A DNA stretch of 60,682 nucleotides from Akkermansia muciniphila (GTDB lineage Bacteria > Verrucomicrobiota > Verrucomicrobiia > Limisphaerales > F1-80-MAGS106): NCBI GenBank assembly GCA_945865375.1, contig CAMBEJ010000011.1:1-60682 (forward strand), written 5' to 3'. This document shows positions 18,074 through 27,212 of the stretch, piece after piece. The notes beneath the pieces were generated by a model. The model was not told the DNA's origin and searched no databases. It worked only from the letters and a program-made list of their open reading frames with translations. How positions within the stretch are numbered: position 1 is the stretch's first letter; each line of letters starts with the position of its first letter. The translations under genes and the position numbers were made by a program.

Positions 18074-18204
18074 CCCGAAGTTGTCGGTAAAGTGACAGAG
18101 CCGTCTCGGCTCTGCCCGAAACAGCGGCGGGACGCCGCTGCCACTTTGGGAGCGTCCCATTGGGTTTGTCTCAGGTCCTGCTCCGCGACCGACGACTTCG
18201 GGAT
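18074..18204. repeat. R3 palindromic repeat, copy a
   Basis: A 131-bp element running from CCCGAAGTT to AACTTCGGGAT-like ends (CGACTTCGGGAT). It contains two internal palindromes, GAGCCGTCTCGGCTC and CAGCGGCGGGACGCCGCTG. The reverse complement is highly similar over its whole length to 31228-31359. It fills most of the 390-bp gap between the divergent TPR-redoxin and protease genes. Confidence 0.85.
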
Positions 18205-18319
18205 ACATCGCAACAGAATCGTGCGCCGAAGAAAGGACTGGACAGCACGAATCGCATCAACAAGTGTGCGGCGTTGTGGTGAGCCAAAACACCCCATCAA
18301 ACCAAAGGAAGAGATCGCT

Positions 18320-19315
18320 ATGAAACTGGATTCTGTTCGAGAGTTGAAGCAAGCGTTGTCGCAATCCGTCCTGGTCCACGTCGCGGCGGCGATCCGGGCC
18401 CGGACGACGTTTGGAGTCGTCAGCCAAGCGATGTCACATGTCAGCGTCACACCACGAAGTCTGGCCCTTGGCATCTCGCGGAAGGGAAAAGATTTTAGGC
18501 TCGCCGTGAGGTTGCAACATCGTGCCATGGAGAGCAGCCCTGTGATCGAATCCATCTGCAAGCGAGCCAAGGGCGAGGTGGATCTCCGGTACGTTGGCCG
18601 GGTGGTCAAGCTGGCCAAATCCTGGCATCAAAAGCGCAACCGTCCGCTTCGTATCGGCGGGTCGGTGGGGCACTTCACCCTCACCGCAGGAACGCTAGGG
18701 TGTTTTGTCCGCGCACGAACCGACGGCGTCCTGCACATTCTGTCGAACAATCATGTTTTGGCCGACGAGAACAAGGCCAAGGTAGGCGACTCGATTCTTC
18801 AGCCTGGCGCATTTGATGGAGGTCAGAATCCGAAGGACGTCATCGGTAAACTGGCGAGGTTCGAGACGGTGAAGCCGGTCGGGATCAATTTTGTGGATTG
18901 CGCCATGGCGTCGATCGAGGAGGGGATCCGATTCAACCTTCGAAAGTTGCAGGGTTTGGGAAACCTTGCGGGAGTAGGCCCGGCATTTCTTGACGCTGGG
19001 GCCAGGGTCGCCAAAGTAGGTCGTACCACGGGGCTGACGAATGGTCGCATCACGGCTTTCGAACTGGATAATGTGGTTGTGGGCTACGATGCCGGCAACT
19101 TGCGATTTGACAATCAAATCGAAATCGAAGGCGCGGACAACGGCCCCTTCAGCCAGGGCGGCGATAGTGGCTCGGTGATCGTCGACCAGGAGCTGAGGGC
19201 AGTGGCGTTGCTTTTTGCAGGAGGTGACCAGGGAGGCACCAATGGCCAGGGCCTGACTTATGCGAATCCCATGCAAACAGTCCTGGATTCGTTGGACATT
19301 GAATTGGCGTTCTAA
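18320..19315 (+). CDS. trypsin-like serine protease (S1-fold)
   Basis: A 331-residue protein whose ATG at 18320 follows the ribosome-binding-like AAAGGAAGAG. The catalytic triad is visible as H145 (LSNNHVLAD), D193 (NFVDCAMA) and S283 (QGGDSGS). An N-terminal region of about 110 residues precedes the protease fold. No signal peptide is evident, so it may act in the cytoplasm or leave by an unusual route. The N-terminal part (ALGISRKGKDFRLAVRLQHR) resembles the small protein encoded immediately downstream, suggesting a prodomain/partner relationship. Related proteins occur sporadically across bacteria; substrates are unknown. Confidence 0.82.
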   Translation: MKLDSVRELKQALSQSVLVHVAAAIRARTTFGVVSQAMSHVSVTPRSLALGISRKGKDFRLAVRLQHRAMESSPVIESICKRAKGEVDLRYVGRVVKLAKSWHQKRNRPLRIGGSVGHFTLTAGTLGCFVRARTDGVLHILSNNHVLADENKAKVGDSILQPGAFDGGQNPKDVIGKLARFETVKPVGINFVDCAMASIEEGIRFNLRKLQGLGNLAGVGPAFLDAGARVAKVGRTTGLTNGRITAFELDNVVVGYDAGNLRFDNQIEIEGADNGPFSQGGDSGSVIVDQELRAVALLFAGGDQGGTNGQGLTYANPMQTVLDSLDIELAF

Positions 19316-19343
19316 CAGTCCCTCAGGATCGCCACATCCAAAA

Positions 19344-19562
19344 ATGAAAATCAGTACTTTGGATGAAGCCAGGGCGGCCAAAGCCGAAGCCGCTAGTGTT
19401 TTTGCCTCCCTGGCTTCAGTCGTCGCCGTGGGCATCACGCGGATTGGAGACGGCTACGGGCTGAAAATCAACCTGCGCGAAGCATCCACAGTGGCCTTGC
19501 CGACCGAGGTGGACGGTGTACCGATACTAGTCGAAGTGGTTGGGCCTATCGAGAAACGATAA
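19344..19562 (+). CDS. small protein similar to the protease N-terminal region
   Basis: A 72-residue protein beginning 28 bp after the protease stop. Its core VAVGITRIGDGYGLKINLRE can be laid over protease residues 48-68, and it ends with PTEVDGVPILVEVVGPIEKR, which has a strand pattern seen at the N-terminus of other S1-like proteases. It may be a detached propeptide or inhibitor of the upstream enzyme. This is inference from sequence resemblance and adjacency. Confidence 0.6.
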   Translation: MKISTLDEARAAKAEAASVFASLASVVAVGITRIGDGYGLKINLREASTVALPTEVDGVPILVEVVGPIEKR

Positions 19563-19571
19563 CCCCTGAAC

Positions 19572-19692
19572 TCAGTAAAACGACCCTGTTTAGCCTGATG
19601 CACGAGCAACTCCTTTTCCCCGCTCGTAATCGTAATCGTAATCCTAATCCACCCTCCATTTTAAGGGCAACACCCAAGGATTACGATTACGA
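19572..19692. repeat. R1 repeat, truncated copy (R1b)
   Basis: Starts with TCAGTAAAAC and runs through the first CGTAAT arm, the loop (GGGCAACACCC) and part of the second arm. It is the inverted counterpart of 27292-27402 with about 90 percent identity by eye, and stops within the second arm. Confidence 0.88.
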
Positions 19693-19738
19693 GTCGATTC
19701 TTAATTTTCAAATCTCGATGAATTATCGCTCAGAATTT

Positions 19739-19836
19739 AAACCACAGAGACACAGAGACACAGAGAAGAACAGTCATTGAAACCGGACTTCTTTCCACCC
19801 ACTTTTTCCCCTCTGTGCCTCAGTGTCTCTGTGGTT
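19739..19836. repeat. inverted repeat with CACAGAGA motifs
   Basis: The left arm AACCACAGAGACACAGAG (with one more CACAGAGA unit) and the right arm CTCTGTGCCTCAGTGTCTCTGTGGTT face each other about 50 bp apart and could form a long hairpin. Similar CACAGAGA repeats are widespread in unrelated bacterial genomes. Confidence 0.75.
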
Positions 19837-20429
19837 CAAATTCCAAGTCTTTTTCGTTAGAGTTTAGGGTTCCACGGTTCACCGTTCACTTGTTAAAGAA
19901 AGATTTTTTGCCAATAGTTCTGTTGAAAGTTCCAAAGTTTCTGAAGGGGGGACGTTAACCGCTAATGAACACTAATCGACACTAATAAAACAGTGGGGAA
20001 ACAGCTTATCCAAGACTTGGTCCGGGGTCCGGCAGTTGGAAGCGGTGCGGAGAGTGGAACCACGATGGACACAGAGCGGCAAGGCGCAACCCAATTGACC
20101 CGCGAATCCCGCGAATGGACGCGAATCTGAATGTGGAAACGGGAAAGGTTGTTTTCATGAGCCTAAACTTTTTACATTGAGGCCGAGTTTTCATTCCACC
20201 GGTTCCAGAAAGAAAATCTGGGAATAGTTCTTCGCCAGATTCAGAAATCTTCGAGCGTCAGGCGACTTGATCGCGATGAGTGGCCGAAATCGGAGGGAAG
20301 CACGAACGAGGCATGTCATCATCCAACTTTGATATCTCAACGGGGGCTGGGGCGGTTGCTCAGTTGAATGACTGACCCGAGGCTCAGGCGAGGCTTGACC
20401 CACTGTTCATTTGACGTTCTATTCTGACA
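19837..20429. other. intergenic with repeat R8 copy, no gene called
   Basis: Contains the sequence at about 20098-20161 built on CGCGAATGGACGCGAATCTGAA and then GGAAACGGGAAAGGTTGTTTTC. This is repeated at 21592-21663. A 70-codon minus-strand frame at 20191-20403 has no recognisable domain and is not called. Confidence 0.6.
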
Positions 20430-21014
20430 GTGATCGCAGCAAAGCCCAAAGCAGGCAGCCGCAGCCAGGCAGATCGACGATGGACGTTCGAGGAGATGGT
20501 CGCCGAACTCGGGGAGAGCAACCTGCCCACGGAACTTTGGGATGGAGAACTCATCATGTCACCCGCGCCTTCCTTTTATCACCAAGAAGTCGTCGCTCGA
20601 TTTTACGAAGCGCTCTCGGGCTGGGTTCGGAAAAATCAATTGGGAAAGACGGGAATCTCTCCACTCGACATGGTTCTCACCAACACTCGCGCAACGCAGC
20701 CCGACGTGGTCTTCATCTCGAACGTACGCCTCGACATCGTCAAGACGCGGCTGATGGATGCGGCCGACCTGGTCGCCGAAGTCATTTCGCCCAACTCCCG
20801 CCGCCGCGACAGGATTGACAAGCGTGATCTGTACGAACAGCACGGCGTGAAAGAATATTGGCTCATTGACCCGGAAGCTCGCACAGTGGAAGTTCTGCAT
20901 CTCCTTCACGGTGAATTCCAACTCGTTGGATCCTGGCAGGCAGGCGAAAGCGCCGAATCACAATTGCTCAAAGGATTCCGCGTGAACGTGGCCGACCTTT
21001 TCGGTGTCGCTTGA
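20430..21014 (+). CDS. Uma2 family (DUF820) putative endonuclease
   Basis: A 194-residue protein from a GTG start. It has the Uma2 pattern of a restriction-endonuclease-like fold: ELWDGELIMSPAPSFYHQ near the N-terminus, ATQPDVVFISN with the metal-binding Asp, and LVAEVISPNSRRRDR followed by YEQHGVKEYWLIDP. The family is abundant in Cyanobacteria, Planctomycetes and Verrucomicrobiota, and its biological role is not settled. It stands alone, bordered by two copies of repeat R8. Confidence 0.85.
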   Translation: MIAAKPKAGSRSQADRRWTFEEMVAELGESNLPTELWDGELIMSPAPSFYHQEVVARFYEALSGWVRKNQLGKTGISPLDMVLTNTRATQPDVVFISNVRLDIVKTRLMDAADLVAEVISPNSRRRDRIDKRDLYEQHGVKEYWLIDPEARTVEVLHLLHGEFQLVGSWQAGESAESQLLKGFRVNVADLFGVA

Positions 21015-21741
21015 ACCGCCGAACTCAGGCCCGTCCCCCCGGTTTGATTGGCCTGTAACCGGGCCAAGGCCGCTTGGGCGTTCGATCGGTCTTTCCAGCT
21101 CCTTACGCTGGCTGTTCCAGATGTTTCGAACGCGACTGAACCATTCGCGCTCGATCACGCGCTCAGGTTCGTTGAAATGCAGCCGGAACCTGCGCCTGGC
21201 TCATGACTGAGGCGCCGAGCGCGAGAGCGTGAGGCTAGGTGCTGCTACCGATAATCTGACTGTCCCCGTGATTTTGATGGCCGGGATGATTCGCGGGCAC
21301 TCGCCTGAAAAGTTATGGAGATACGGGTCGAAACGAGGGATTAAACCCCGCCTCTCTCTACGAACCCGTGCATAGCTGCGGCAATTATAGCGGGGATGCG
21401 GCGAGACCTCGCCATTTTTGCTAAAGGAATACTGAACACTTGGTCGAGGAATGCACCGTTCTCACCGCTCCGGCACGCCCTGCCAGACTCAGTCGCCTTT
21501 GTCGTCGCTCCATGGTGCTTTCGACTCGCCCTCTTTTGGCGGCTCCCTCTTCCCGCCGTCGTCCTTGCTGTTCCAGTCGATGGAGCAGGGTGCCCGCGAA
21601 TGACGCGAATGGACGCGAATCTGAACTGGGAAACGGGGAGGCTTGTTTTCGAGGGATATCATGAGCACCCCAGGAGCGCTGGGCGCGTGGCAAGGGATTC
21701 TCTTGCCCTGGCGCTTCGGAAGAGTTTAATCTGCTGTGACC
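21015..21741. other. long intergenic region with repeat R8 copy
   Basis: About 725 bp before the Gfo/Idh gene. The part at 21592-21663 repeats 20098-20161 (CGCGAATGGACGCGAATCTGAA, GGAAACGGGGAGGCTTGTTTTC). Overlapping open frames near 21430-21660 in two frames on the plus strand and one on the minus strand look like the frame shadows of a repeat rather than genes. No promoter or RNA gene is recognised. Confidence 0.5.
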
Positions 21742-23118
21742 ATGAAAAAGCACCCATCGCACCGCATCAACCGCAGACAGTTTCTCCATCACACCAGCGC
21801 CGGCGTGGCGCTGTTCAACATTCTTCCCGGCTGTTTGTTGACTGGCGCGGAGGCCCTGTCCCCCAACGCGAAACTCAACGTGGCCGGAATAGGCATCGGC
21901 AGCCGAGGCGGGGCCGACGTGGGCGAAGTGGCGGGACTGGGTCATAACATCGTTGCGCTGTGCGATGTGGATGAAAGCTACGCGGCCAAGGAATTCGCCA
22001 AATACCCTGGCGCCAAACGATTCAAAGATTATCGGGTGATGCTCGACAAGATGGGGAAGGAAATCGACGCGGTGATCATCGGCACGCCAGACCACACCCA
22101 CGCGGTCATCTCGATGGAAGCCATGAGACGCGGCAAGCATGTCTACTGCGAGAAGCCGCTAGCTCACTCCGTCCATGAAGTTCGCGAACTCATGGCCGCA
22201 GCCACAAAATACAAGGTGGTCACTCAACTCGGCAATCAGGGGCATGCTAGCAATTCCATCCGTCGGGTCTGCGAATGGATCTGGGCCGGCGCCATTGGGC
22301 AGGTGCACACCATCCACGCGGGTTGCGACGCTTTCAAGAATGTGTATTGCCAGATTCCGAACCTGGCCAAATTGGAGGAGCAGACTGCGGTGCCCAAGGA
22401 TCTCGATTACGACCTTTGGATCGGGCCGGTCCCGTTTCGTCCCTACTCACCGCTCTGGGTGCCTTGGAACTGGCGCGGTTGGATGCCATTCGGCGGCGGC
22501 GTCATCGGCGATTGGATTTGTCACGTGGTCGATCCAGCGTTCTGGGCGCTGGATTTAGATGCGCCCTCCACGGTGGTGGCGGAGGTTACAGACTATGATC
22601 CGGTGAGGCACGGGATGACCTACCCTTCGGCGACCAAGATCACCTTCGAGTTTCCCGCCCGGAAGGCACGGGGTCCGGTCAAACTCGTCTGGCATGACGG
22701 AAACAGCGTGATTCCGAAGCCGAAGGACTTTTCTGACGACGAAAAGGTTCCCGGCACTGGGGCTATTTTGTTTGGCGACAAGGGAATGATTGTTCACGGC
22801 TCCCACGGCGGTGGCAATTGTCATCTGCTTCCGGAGAGCCTCATGGAGCAACACTCGGGTAAGAACGCGCCGCCGGAAAAAATCCAGCGGGTCAAAGGGC
22901 ACGCCTGGGATTGGATTGAGGCCATTCGCACGGGCCGTCCGTCCGGTTCGAATTTTGCTTATGGCGGCCCACTCACCCAGGTGGCTCTGCTCGGCCTCAT
23001 TGCCATTCGTTTTCCGGGTCAAACACTCCAATGGGACGACAAGGCGATGCAATTCACGAATAACAAGGACGCCAACGCCTCGCTTCGTACGGCTTATCGA
23101 TCCGGGTGGCAACTTTGA
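21742..23118 (+). CDS. Gfo/Idh/MocA family oxidoreductase, Tat-exported
   Basis: A 458-residue NAD(P)-dependent sugar oxidoreductase. The Tat-type leader INRRQFLHHTSAGVALF is followed by the Rossmann motif GIGIGSRGGADV. The family motif CEKPLAHS appears in GKHVYCEKPLAHSVHEV, with catalytic-type histidines in TPDHTHAV. The C-terminal half has LWIGPVPFRPYSP and a GGGVIGDWICHVVD motif common to the Verrucomicrobiota/Planctomycetes secreted subfamily. The start is the ATG at 21742, two codons after a GTG. Substrate unknown, likely a keto- or aldo-sugar in the periplasm. Confidence 0.9.
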   Translation: MKKHPSHRINRRQFLHHTSAGVALFNILPGCLLTGAEALSPNAKLNVAGIGIGSRGGADVGEVAGLGHNIVALCDVDESYAAKEFAKYPGAKRFKDYRVMLDKMGKEIDAVIIGTPDHTHAVISMEAMRRGKHVYCEKPLAHSVHEVRELMAAATKYKVVTQLGNQGHASNSIRRVCEWIWAGAIGQVHTIHAGCDAFKNVYCQIPNLAKLEEQTAVPKDLDYDLWIGPVPFRPYSPLWVPWNWRGWMPFGGGVIGDWICHVVDPAFWALDLDAPSTVVAEVTDYDPVRHGMTYPSATKITFEFPARKARGPVKLVWHDGNSVIPKPKDFSDDEKVPGTGAILFGDKGMIVHGSHGGGNCHLLPESLMEQHSGKNAPPEKIQRVKGHAWDWIEAIRTGRPSGSNFAYGGPLTQVALLGLIAIRFPGQTLQWDDKAMQFTNNKDANASLRTAYRSGWQL

Positions 23119-23231
23119 GGGAATTCACCCTCGCTCGACCGACCTGGCTCTGCGGTTCTTGATCAAACCCTCGTCTCGATGCACTCAACTAAAAGAGCTA
23201 AATAAGCCTTATGTTGAATTGTGAGATGTGA

Positions 23232-23255
23232 CCCCGCGCGGCGTGCCGCGCGGGG
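23232..23255. terminator. GC-rich hairpin downstream of the oxidoreductase
   Basis: A perfect inverted repeat, CCCCGCGCGGC-GT-GCCGCGCGGGG, lies 113 bp after the stop codon. It has no T-run, so it may act as a Rho-independent stop only weakly, or be a REP-like palindrome. Confidence 0.4.
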
Positions 23256-23366
23256 TGACTCAACCCTAATGTGCCCTTGAAAATAGCTTCTTGATCATCT
23301 TGCACAACCCTGCCACTGAACACGCGGTTGACTCCATGTCTGTTCTGACATAGTTTCCATCGCGCG

Positions 23367-23699
23367 ATGAACGGCAAGCCTTTGCGATGGCTTGATGGCG
23401 AAGTGAAGACACCTCCCATGAACGTGGAAGCCCGGAGGGAAATTGGCATGCTCTTGCGGGACTTGCAGGAAGGCGAGAACCTGGCTCCGCCCCACTCACG
23501 CCCGATGCCGATCATCGGACCTCGTTGCCACGAGTTGCGCGTCAACGATCGCAATAAAACCTGGCGCTTGATTTACCGAGTCGAACCGGACGCAGTAGTG
23601 ATTTTGGATGTGCTCGAGAAGAAGACGAAAAAAACGCCTGATGCAGTGATCCAGAATTGCCGGCGGCGCTTAAAACTTTACGAAGCAAGACGCCCATGA
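23367..23699 (+). CDS. HigB/RelE-like (Gp49 family) toxin
   Basis: A 110-residue protein with a RelE-fold ribonuclease pattern: LLRDLQEGENLAPPHSRPMP, GPRCHELRVNDRNKTWRLIY and VVILDVLEKKTKKTP. That order, with Arg/Lys residues around the predicted active site and the C-terminal helix, fits the phage-derived Gp49/HigB group that cleaves mRNA on the ribosome. The stop codon overlaps the antitoxin start (ATGA), and the toxin-first order is typical of higBA. The reading frame looks intact. Confidence 0.8.
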   Translation: MNGKPLRWLDGEVKTPPMNVEARREIGMLLRDLQEGENLAPPHSRPMPIIGPRCHELRVNDRNKTWRLIYRVEPDAVVILDVLEKKTKKTPDAVIQNCRRRLKLYEARRP

Positions 23700-23983
23700 A
23701 AAAGCTCAAGAACGGCTGGGTGGAGGGCTCGGTCCAGGACTTTCTGGAACTGTCCGATGCCGACATGGAATTCATCGAGACCCGCCGGGCGCTGGCCCGT
23801 CAAGTCCGCACCCTGCGACAAGAACGAGGCCTCACCCAGACGGCATTGGCCGCGCGTTTGAAAACCAGCCAATCGCGTGTGGCGAAAATGGAAGCGGCGG
23901 ATGCCACGGTGTCCATCGACCTGTTGCTTCAAACGCTGTTCCGTCTGGGCATGAATCGCCATCAACTGGCTAAGGCCCTTTGA
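23696..23983 (+). CDS. HigA-like XRE antitoxin
   Basis: A 95-residue protein. The C-terminal half is a helix-turn-helix of the XRE type (LRQERGLTQTALAARLKTSQ, then VAKMEAADATVSIDLLLQTL). The N-terminal part (FLELSDADMEFIETRRALA) matches antitoxins with that fold. It overlaps the toxin by 4 bp and should neutralise it and repress the operon. Together they are the only apparently intact toxin-first pair here. Confidence 0.85.
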   Translation: MKKLKNGWVEGSVQDFLELSDADMEFIETRRALARQVRTLRQERGLTQTALAARLKTSQSRVAKMEAADATVSIDLLLQTLFRLGMNRHQLAKAL

Positions 23984-24022
23984 AGCGGGCTCCGATCGCC
24001 CGCCAACCATGAGCCAGCCAGC

Positions 24023-24433
24023 ATGAGCGTCCCCTTGGAAAGTCACGCCGCGTTTGGCACCACGCATTGGAGCGTCGTGCTGCTGGCCGGCGAGACGACC
24101 TCCCCGGAATCGCAGCGGGCGCTGGAGCAGCTTTGCCGCGCTTATTGGTTCCCGTTGTATGCCTATTTGCGGCGGCGAGGTCATCCGAGTCACGATGCGC
24201 AAGATCTGGTTCAGGACTTTTTTGCGCACCTCATCGAGCGCCGGGCGTTACGGGAGGTGACGCCGGACCAGGGCCGGTTCCCTTCCTTTTTAAGCGTCTG
24301 CCTGAATAATTTTGTCGCCGATGCCGCGGACCGCGAGCGGGCGCAAAAGGGGGGCGGAGGCGGCGTCCAGTTGTCCTTGGATGCAGAACACGCCGACCAG
24401 CTCTACCAGCTTGAAGCCAGAAACCAGTTCTTA
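24023..24433 (+). pseudogene. ECF-type sigma factor, truncated at its C-terminus
   Basis: The frame starts MSVPLESHAAFGTTHWSVVLLAG, typical of a planctomycete/verrucomicrobial ECF sigma group. It then contains the region 2 pattern LYAYLRRRGHPSHDAQDLVQDFFAHL and LSVCLNNFVADAADRERAQKGG. After about 135 residues the family similarity stops and the frame passes into kinase DNA in the wrong frame, ending at 24490. Region 4, needed for -35 recognition, is missing. The adjacent kinase lacks its N-terminal half, which explains the loss as one internal deletion. Confidence 0.78.
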
Positions 24434-26132
24434 ATACATGCCACCGGAACAGGCATCGGGACGGCTGGATCAAGTCGGACCGCAGAGTGACGTGTATTCA
24501 CTGGGAGCGATCCTTTACCAGATGCTCACCGGCAAGCCGCCGTTTGCCGGCGCCACACCGATGGAGACCCTTCGCCAGGTGATGGAATCCGAGCCGGTTC
24601 GGCCATCGAAATCCAATCCGCAGACGCCACCAGACCTCGAGACGATTTGCTTGAAGTGTTTGGAGAAACGTCCCGAGCGGCGCTATCACTCAGCGCGGGA
24701 GCTGGCGGAAGAATTGGGCCGGTTCCTGAACCACGAACCGATCCTCGCCAGACCCGTGAGCGCCTGGCGCAAGGCATGGTCCTGGTTCACAAGGAACCCC
24801 TGGGCGCTCATCGGAGCGACAGCGATGGCCGGCATCGTCTTGCTCGGATTCGCCGACGGCCTCTGGGTGCGAGTCCAGTATCTGGAAGGGAAAACTTCTT
24901 CGCCGGGCGCTCAACTCGGTCCGGTCCCATTGGGACTCGAATTCTCCCTGTTCCCCTTGGAGCCAATCATGATCGGCGCATTGGTCCTATGCACCGCGGT
25001 GCCATTCGCGCGCTGGCTCGAAGGCCGACGCCGACAGCGAAACAAGCCCGTCAGCAATCTGCAACTGGCGCTCCTCGCCACATTCGGATTTTCGCTGATC
25101 GCCATCGGGTTGTGGTCGGACATGATGTTGATCCGGCTTCACGTGTGGGGGGAACCGCTTGGTCAGTTCCGATGGACCCTGCCCGCGGTCGTGGGAGCTT
25201 GCTTGGGCATGCCACTGGTTTTCAGCTGGGCAGGCGGCATTCTGATCTGGCAAGCCATCCGCCGGCAGCAGGCGAACTGGTCAGGCTCCGTCGTCGCCGA
25301 AGCAGAATGGCTGCCCCTGCAAGCTCTCCGTTACAGCACAGTAGCCTTCATGGTAGTGACTTTCGTGAATTTGGCTTCGTTCGTGTTGGTCGCGTATCTC
25401 GGCTTGGCGACAGGTCTTTTCGACCGTGCACTGAGTGTGGTGGGCCGCTCAAGCGCCGGGGAAAACGTCCTGGTGACGTGTTTCGTCTTGATTGCCTATC
25501 CGGCTTCCTTCGCGTCTTGGGTATACGTGACGCGCAAGGTGTATCGACGGCCCCCGCTGGTGTCGGTTTTCCTGGGCGTGTTGTTCGTGGGTGTGGTGAT
25601 CGGATGGTTTTCGGCGCCGCCCTATTCCTCGCTGCCGGCGACATTCGTACTGACGGCGATGCTGGCAGGACTGGTGGGCGGATGGTTGCAGGTCAAGTGG
25701 GTCAAAATACGGAAAGATGAATCCCCAGAACCGGTGGCGCCACGGGTGCTCAATGACCTGTTTCAATGCGATCGCCGGGCGCTCACGATCACGCTCGCGG
25801 CGGTGGTCGTTGCGCTGGGGTTGCGCCTGCGTCTCTCTTTCGAGAAGCCAACTGGCCTCCCTGCCGTTGTGTTTCCGTTAGTGATCATCTGGAGCGTGCT
25901 TTCGCCAGCATTCTTCCTGGCGATGCGTAGCACAAACGGCAAACCGCGCGAGTTCTTCCAGTCGATGCTGGCGTTGGCCATCTTTAACTTCGTCGGTCCA
26001 TTCGCCGGAATGGCATTCATGTCAGGGTTCAAATCCCCTGAGATTCTCCAATGGCTCGCCGTCCATGTCGTCGGCCTTGCCGCCGGGTGTGCGTTGGTTT
26101 ACTTCGGCAAAAATCGCGTGAAGGTTCCCTGA
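24434..26132 (+). pseudogene. Ser/Thr protein kinase with transmembrane tail, N-terminal half deleted
   Basis: The first recognisable element is YMPPEQASG, the activation-segment end (APE motif) of Hanks-type kinases, followed by DVYSLGAILYQMLTGKPPF, LETICLKCLEKRPERRY and SARELAEELGRFL. The glycine loop, the VAIK lysine and the HRD catalytic loop are absent, so it cannot phosphorylate. About 430 C-terminal residues contain around ten hydrophobic segments, an integral-membrane tail. The Tyr codon before MPPEQ follows a TAA, so no N-terminal part of its own is left. In related genomes such kinases sit just downstream of the ECF sigma gene whose start survives here. Confidence 0.82.
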
Positions 26133-26170
26133 AAACCGCGCAACGCCCCCCGTCCCATAACGGGAGTGGA

Positions 26171-26257
26171 TTCACAAGTTTTCGCAGATGCAGCCACTGT
26201 GGGCGGGCTTCACTGAAGCCCGCTCCCCGGTTTCCGAGGCCACCGAAAACTTGTGAA
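26171..26257. repeat. R5 inverted-repeat element (87 bp)
   Basis: Perfect 14-bp inverted ends TTCACAAGTTTTCG and CGAAAACTTGTGAA enclose about 59 bp that contain a smaller palindrome (GTGGGCGGGCTTCA / TGAAGCCCGCTCC). It looks like a miniature palindromic element. No second copy was seen in the window. Confidence 0.65.
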
Positions 26258-26512
26258 TGCGTGGATCGAATCCTGGCACGACGCCTTGCTTTTGAAGTTG
26301 CTTCGCGGTTCAATGGTTTCATGAACTTTGTGCGAATCCTTGGAAGCAGGAACCGCCGGGGATTTCGTTTTCCCATCTGATCCGTGCCATCGACTGTGAA
26401 ATCGAAGCATTCAACACGTGTTTGGACGTCCTGAACCCTCGCCTGGCTGCTCGTCATCAAGACAGCCACGGGACTCGCCGCTCCCGCGGATGGCTTGGAG
26501 CGCCTGCGCTAG

Positions 26513-26958
26513 AATCATCCAGGGCTCTCGGTGGATCTGGGAGTGGGGCTTTGGGCGTGGCCAGTTCCGTGTGACGCCGACGGGGATGGCGACCTAGATT
26601 TGATTGTCTCGTGTCCGGATCACGCGTCAAATGGCGTTTACGTATTCGAAAATACGACTGGAGATACGGCGAAAGTCAAAATGCCAGTGGACGTCGGAAG
26701 TGGTGTGTCACCGATTGGGATGGGGATGGTAAATTCGACTTGTTGTTCAACTCGGCCAATGCGGACGTGCTGCTCCAGGTCGGCGAGCGCGACGGCCGCT
26801 GGGTTTTCAAAGAAGGCGGCACCCTCGCGAAACGAAACATCGACGGCCACGACGTCAGCCCCACCGTCGTGGATTTCAATGGGGACCAAATCCCCGATTT
26901 CCTCGGCGGCGCCGAGGATGGCAGGCTCTACTTCATGATGAACCCGAGGGGGAAGTAA
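26513..26958 (+). pseudogene. FG-GAP/VCBS repeat protein fragment, frameshifted
   Basis: Reading from about 26513 gives NHPGLSVDLGVGLWAWPVP, CDADGDGDLDLIVSCPD and VYVFENTTGD. After about 26700 the repeat pattern continues in another frame as VTDWDGDGKFDLLFNSANAD, VVDFNGDQIPDFLGGAEDG and ends LYFMMNPRGK. DGDGxxDL is the calcium-binding signature of FG-GAP propeller blades. The gene has lost its N-terminus and has at least one frameshift, so it is a remnant of a secreted propeller protein. Confidence 0.75.
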
Positions 26959-26961
26959 TAT

Positions 26962-27115
26962 CCATTGCAAACGATGGGCTGCGTTGATCAAGCAGGTTTA
27001 TGAAGCCGACCCCTTGAGCTGCCCCAAGTGCAGGGCGGAGATGAAGACCTGCCTTCATCGAGGGAAGACAGAAAGCCGTGGTGGAAAATATTTTGAAGCA
27101 CTGTGGCTTATGGAA
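26962..27115 (+). pseudogene. IS91-family transposase, C-terminal remnant
   Basis: RWAALIKQVYEADPLSCPKCRAEMK is a conserved C-terminal segment of IS91-type (Y2, rolling-circle) transposases, with the CPKC zinc-binding pair. After a frame change, AVVENILKHCGLWKEE follows, matching the usual end (VVEKILRHCGLW). Fewer than 60 residues of the protein remain. IS91-like elements may have brought accessory genes here. Confidence 0.65.
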
Positions 27116-27212
27116 AGAGGAATCCGATCGGGGCCTGCGGCCAATTTCAGATCTGAAATTTCAAATTTGAGATCGGGCGGCACGCCCTCGGTGCACACAG
27201 CAACATCAGAAG

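Noticed and set aside
20191-20403. 70-codon minus-strand frame
   Set aside because: The C-terminal part could be a scrap of a gene, but nothing in it can be assigned to a family.
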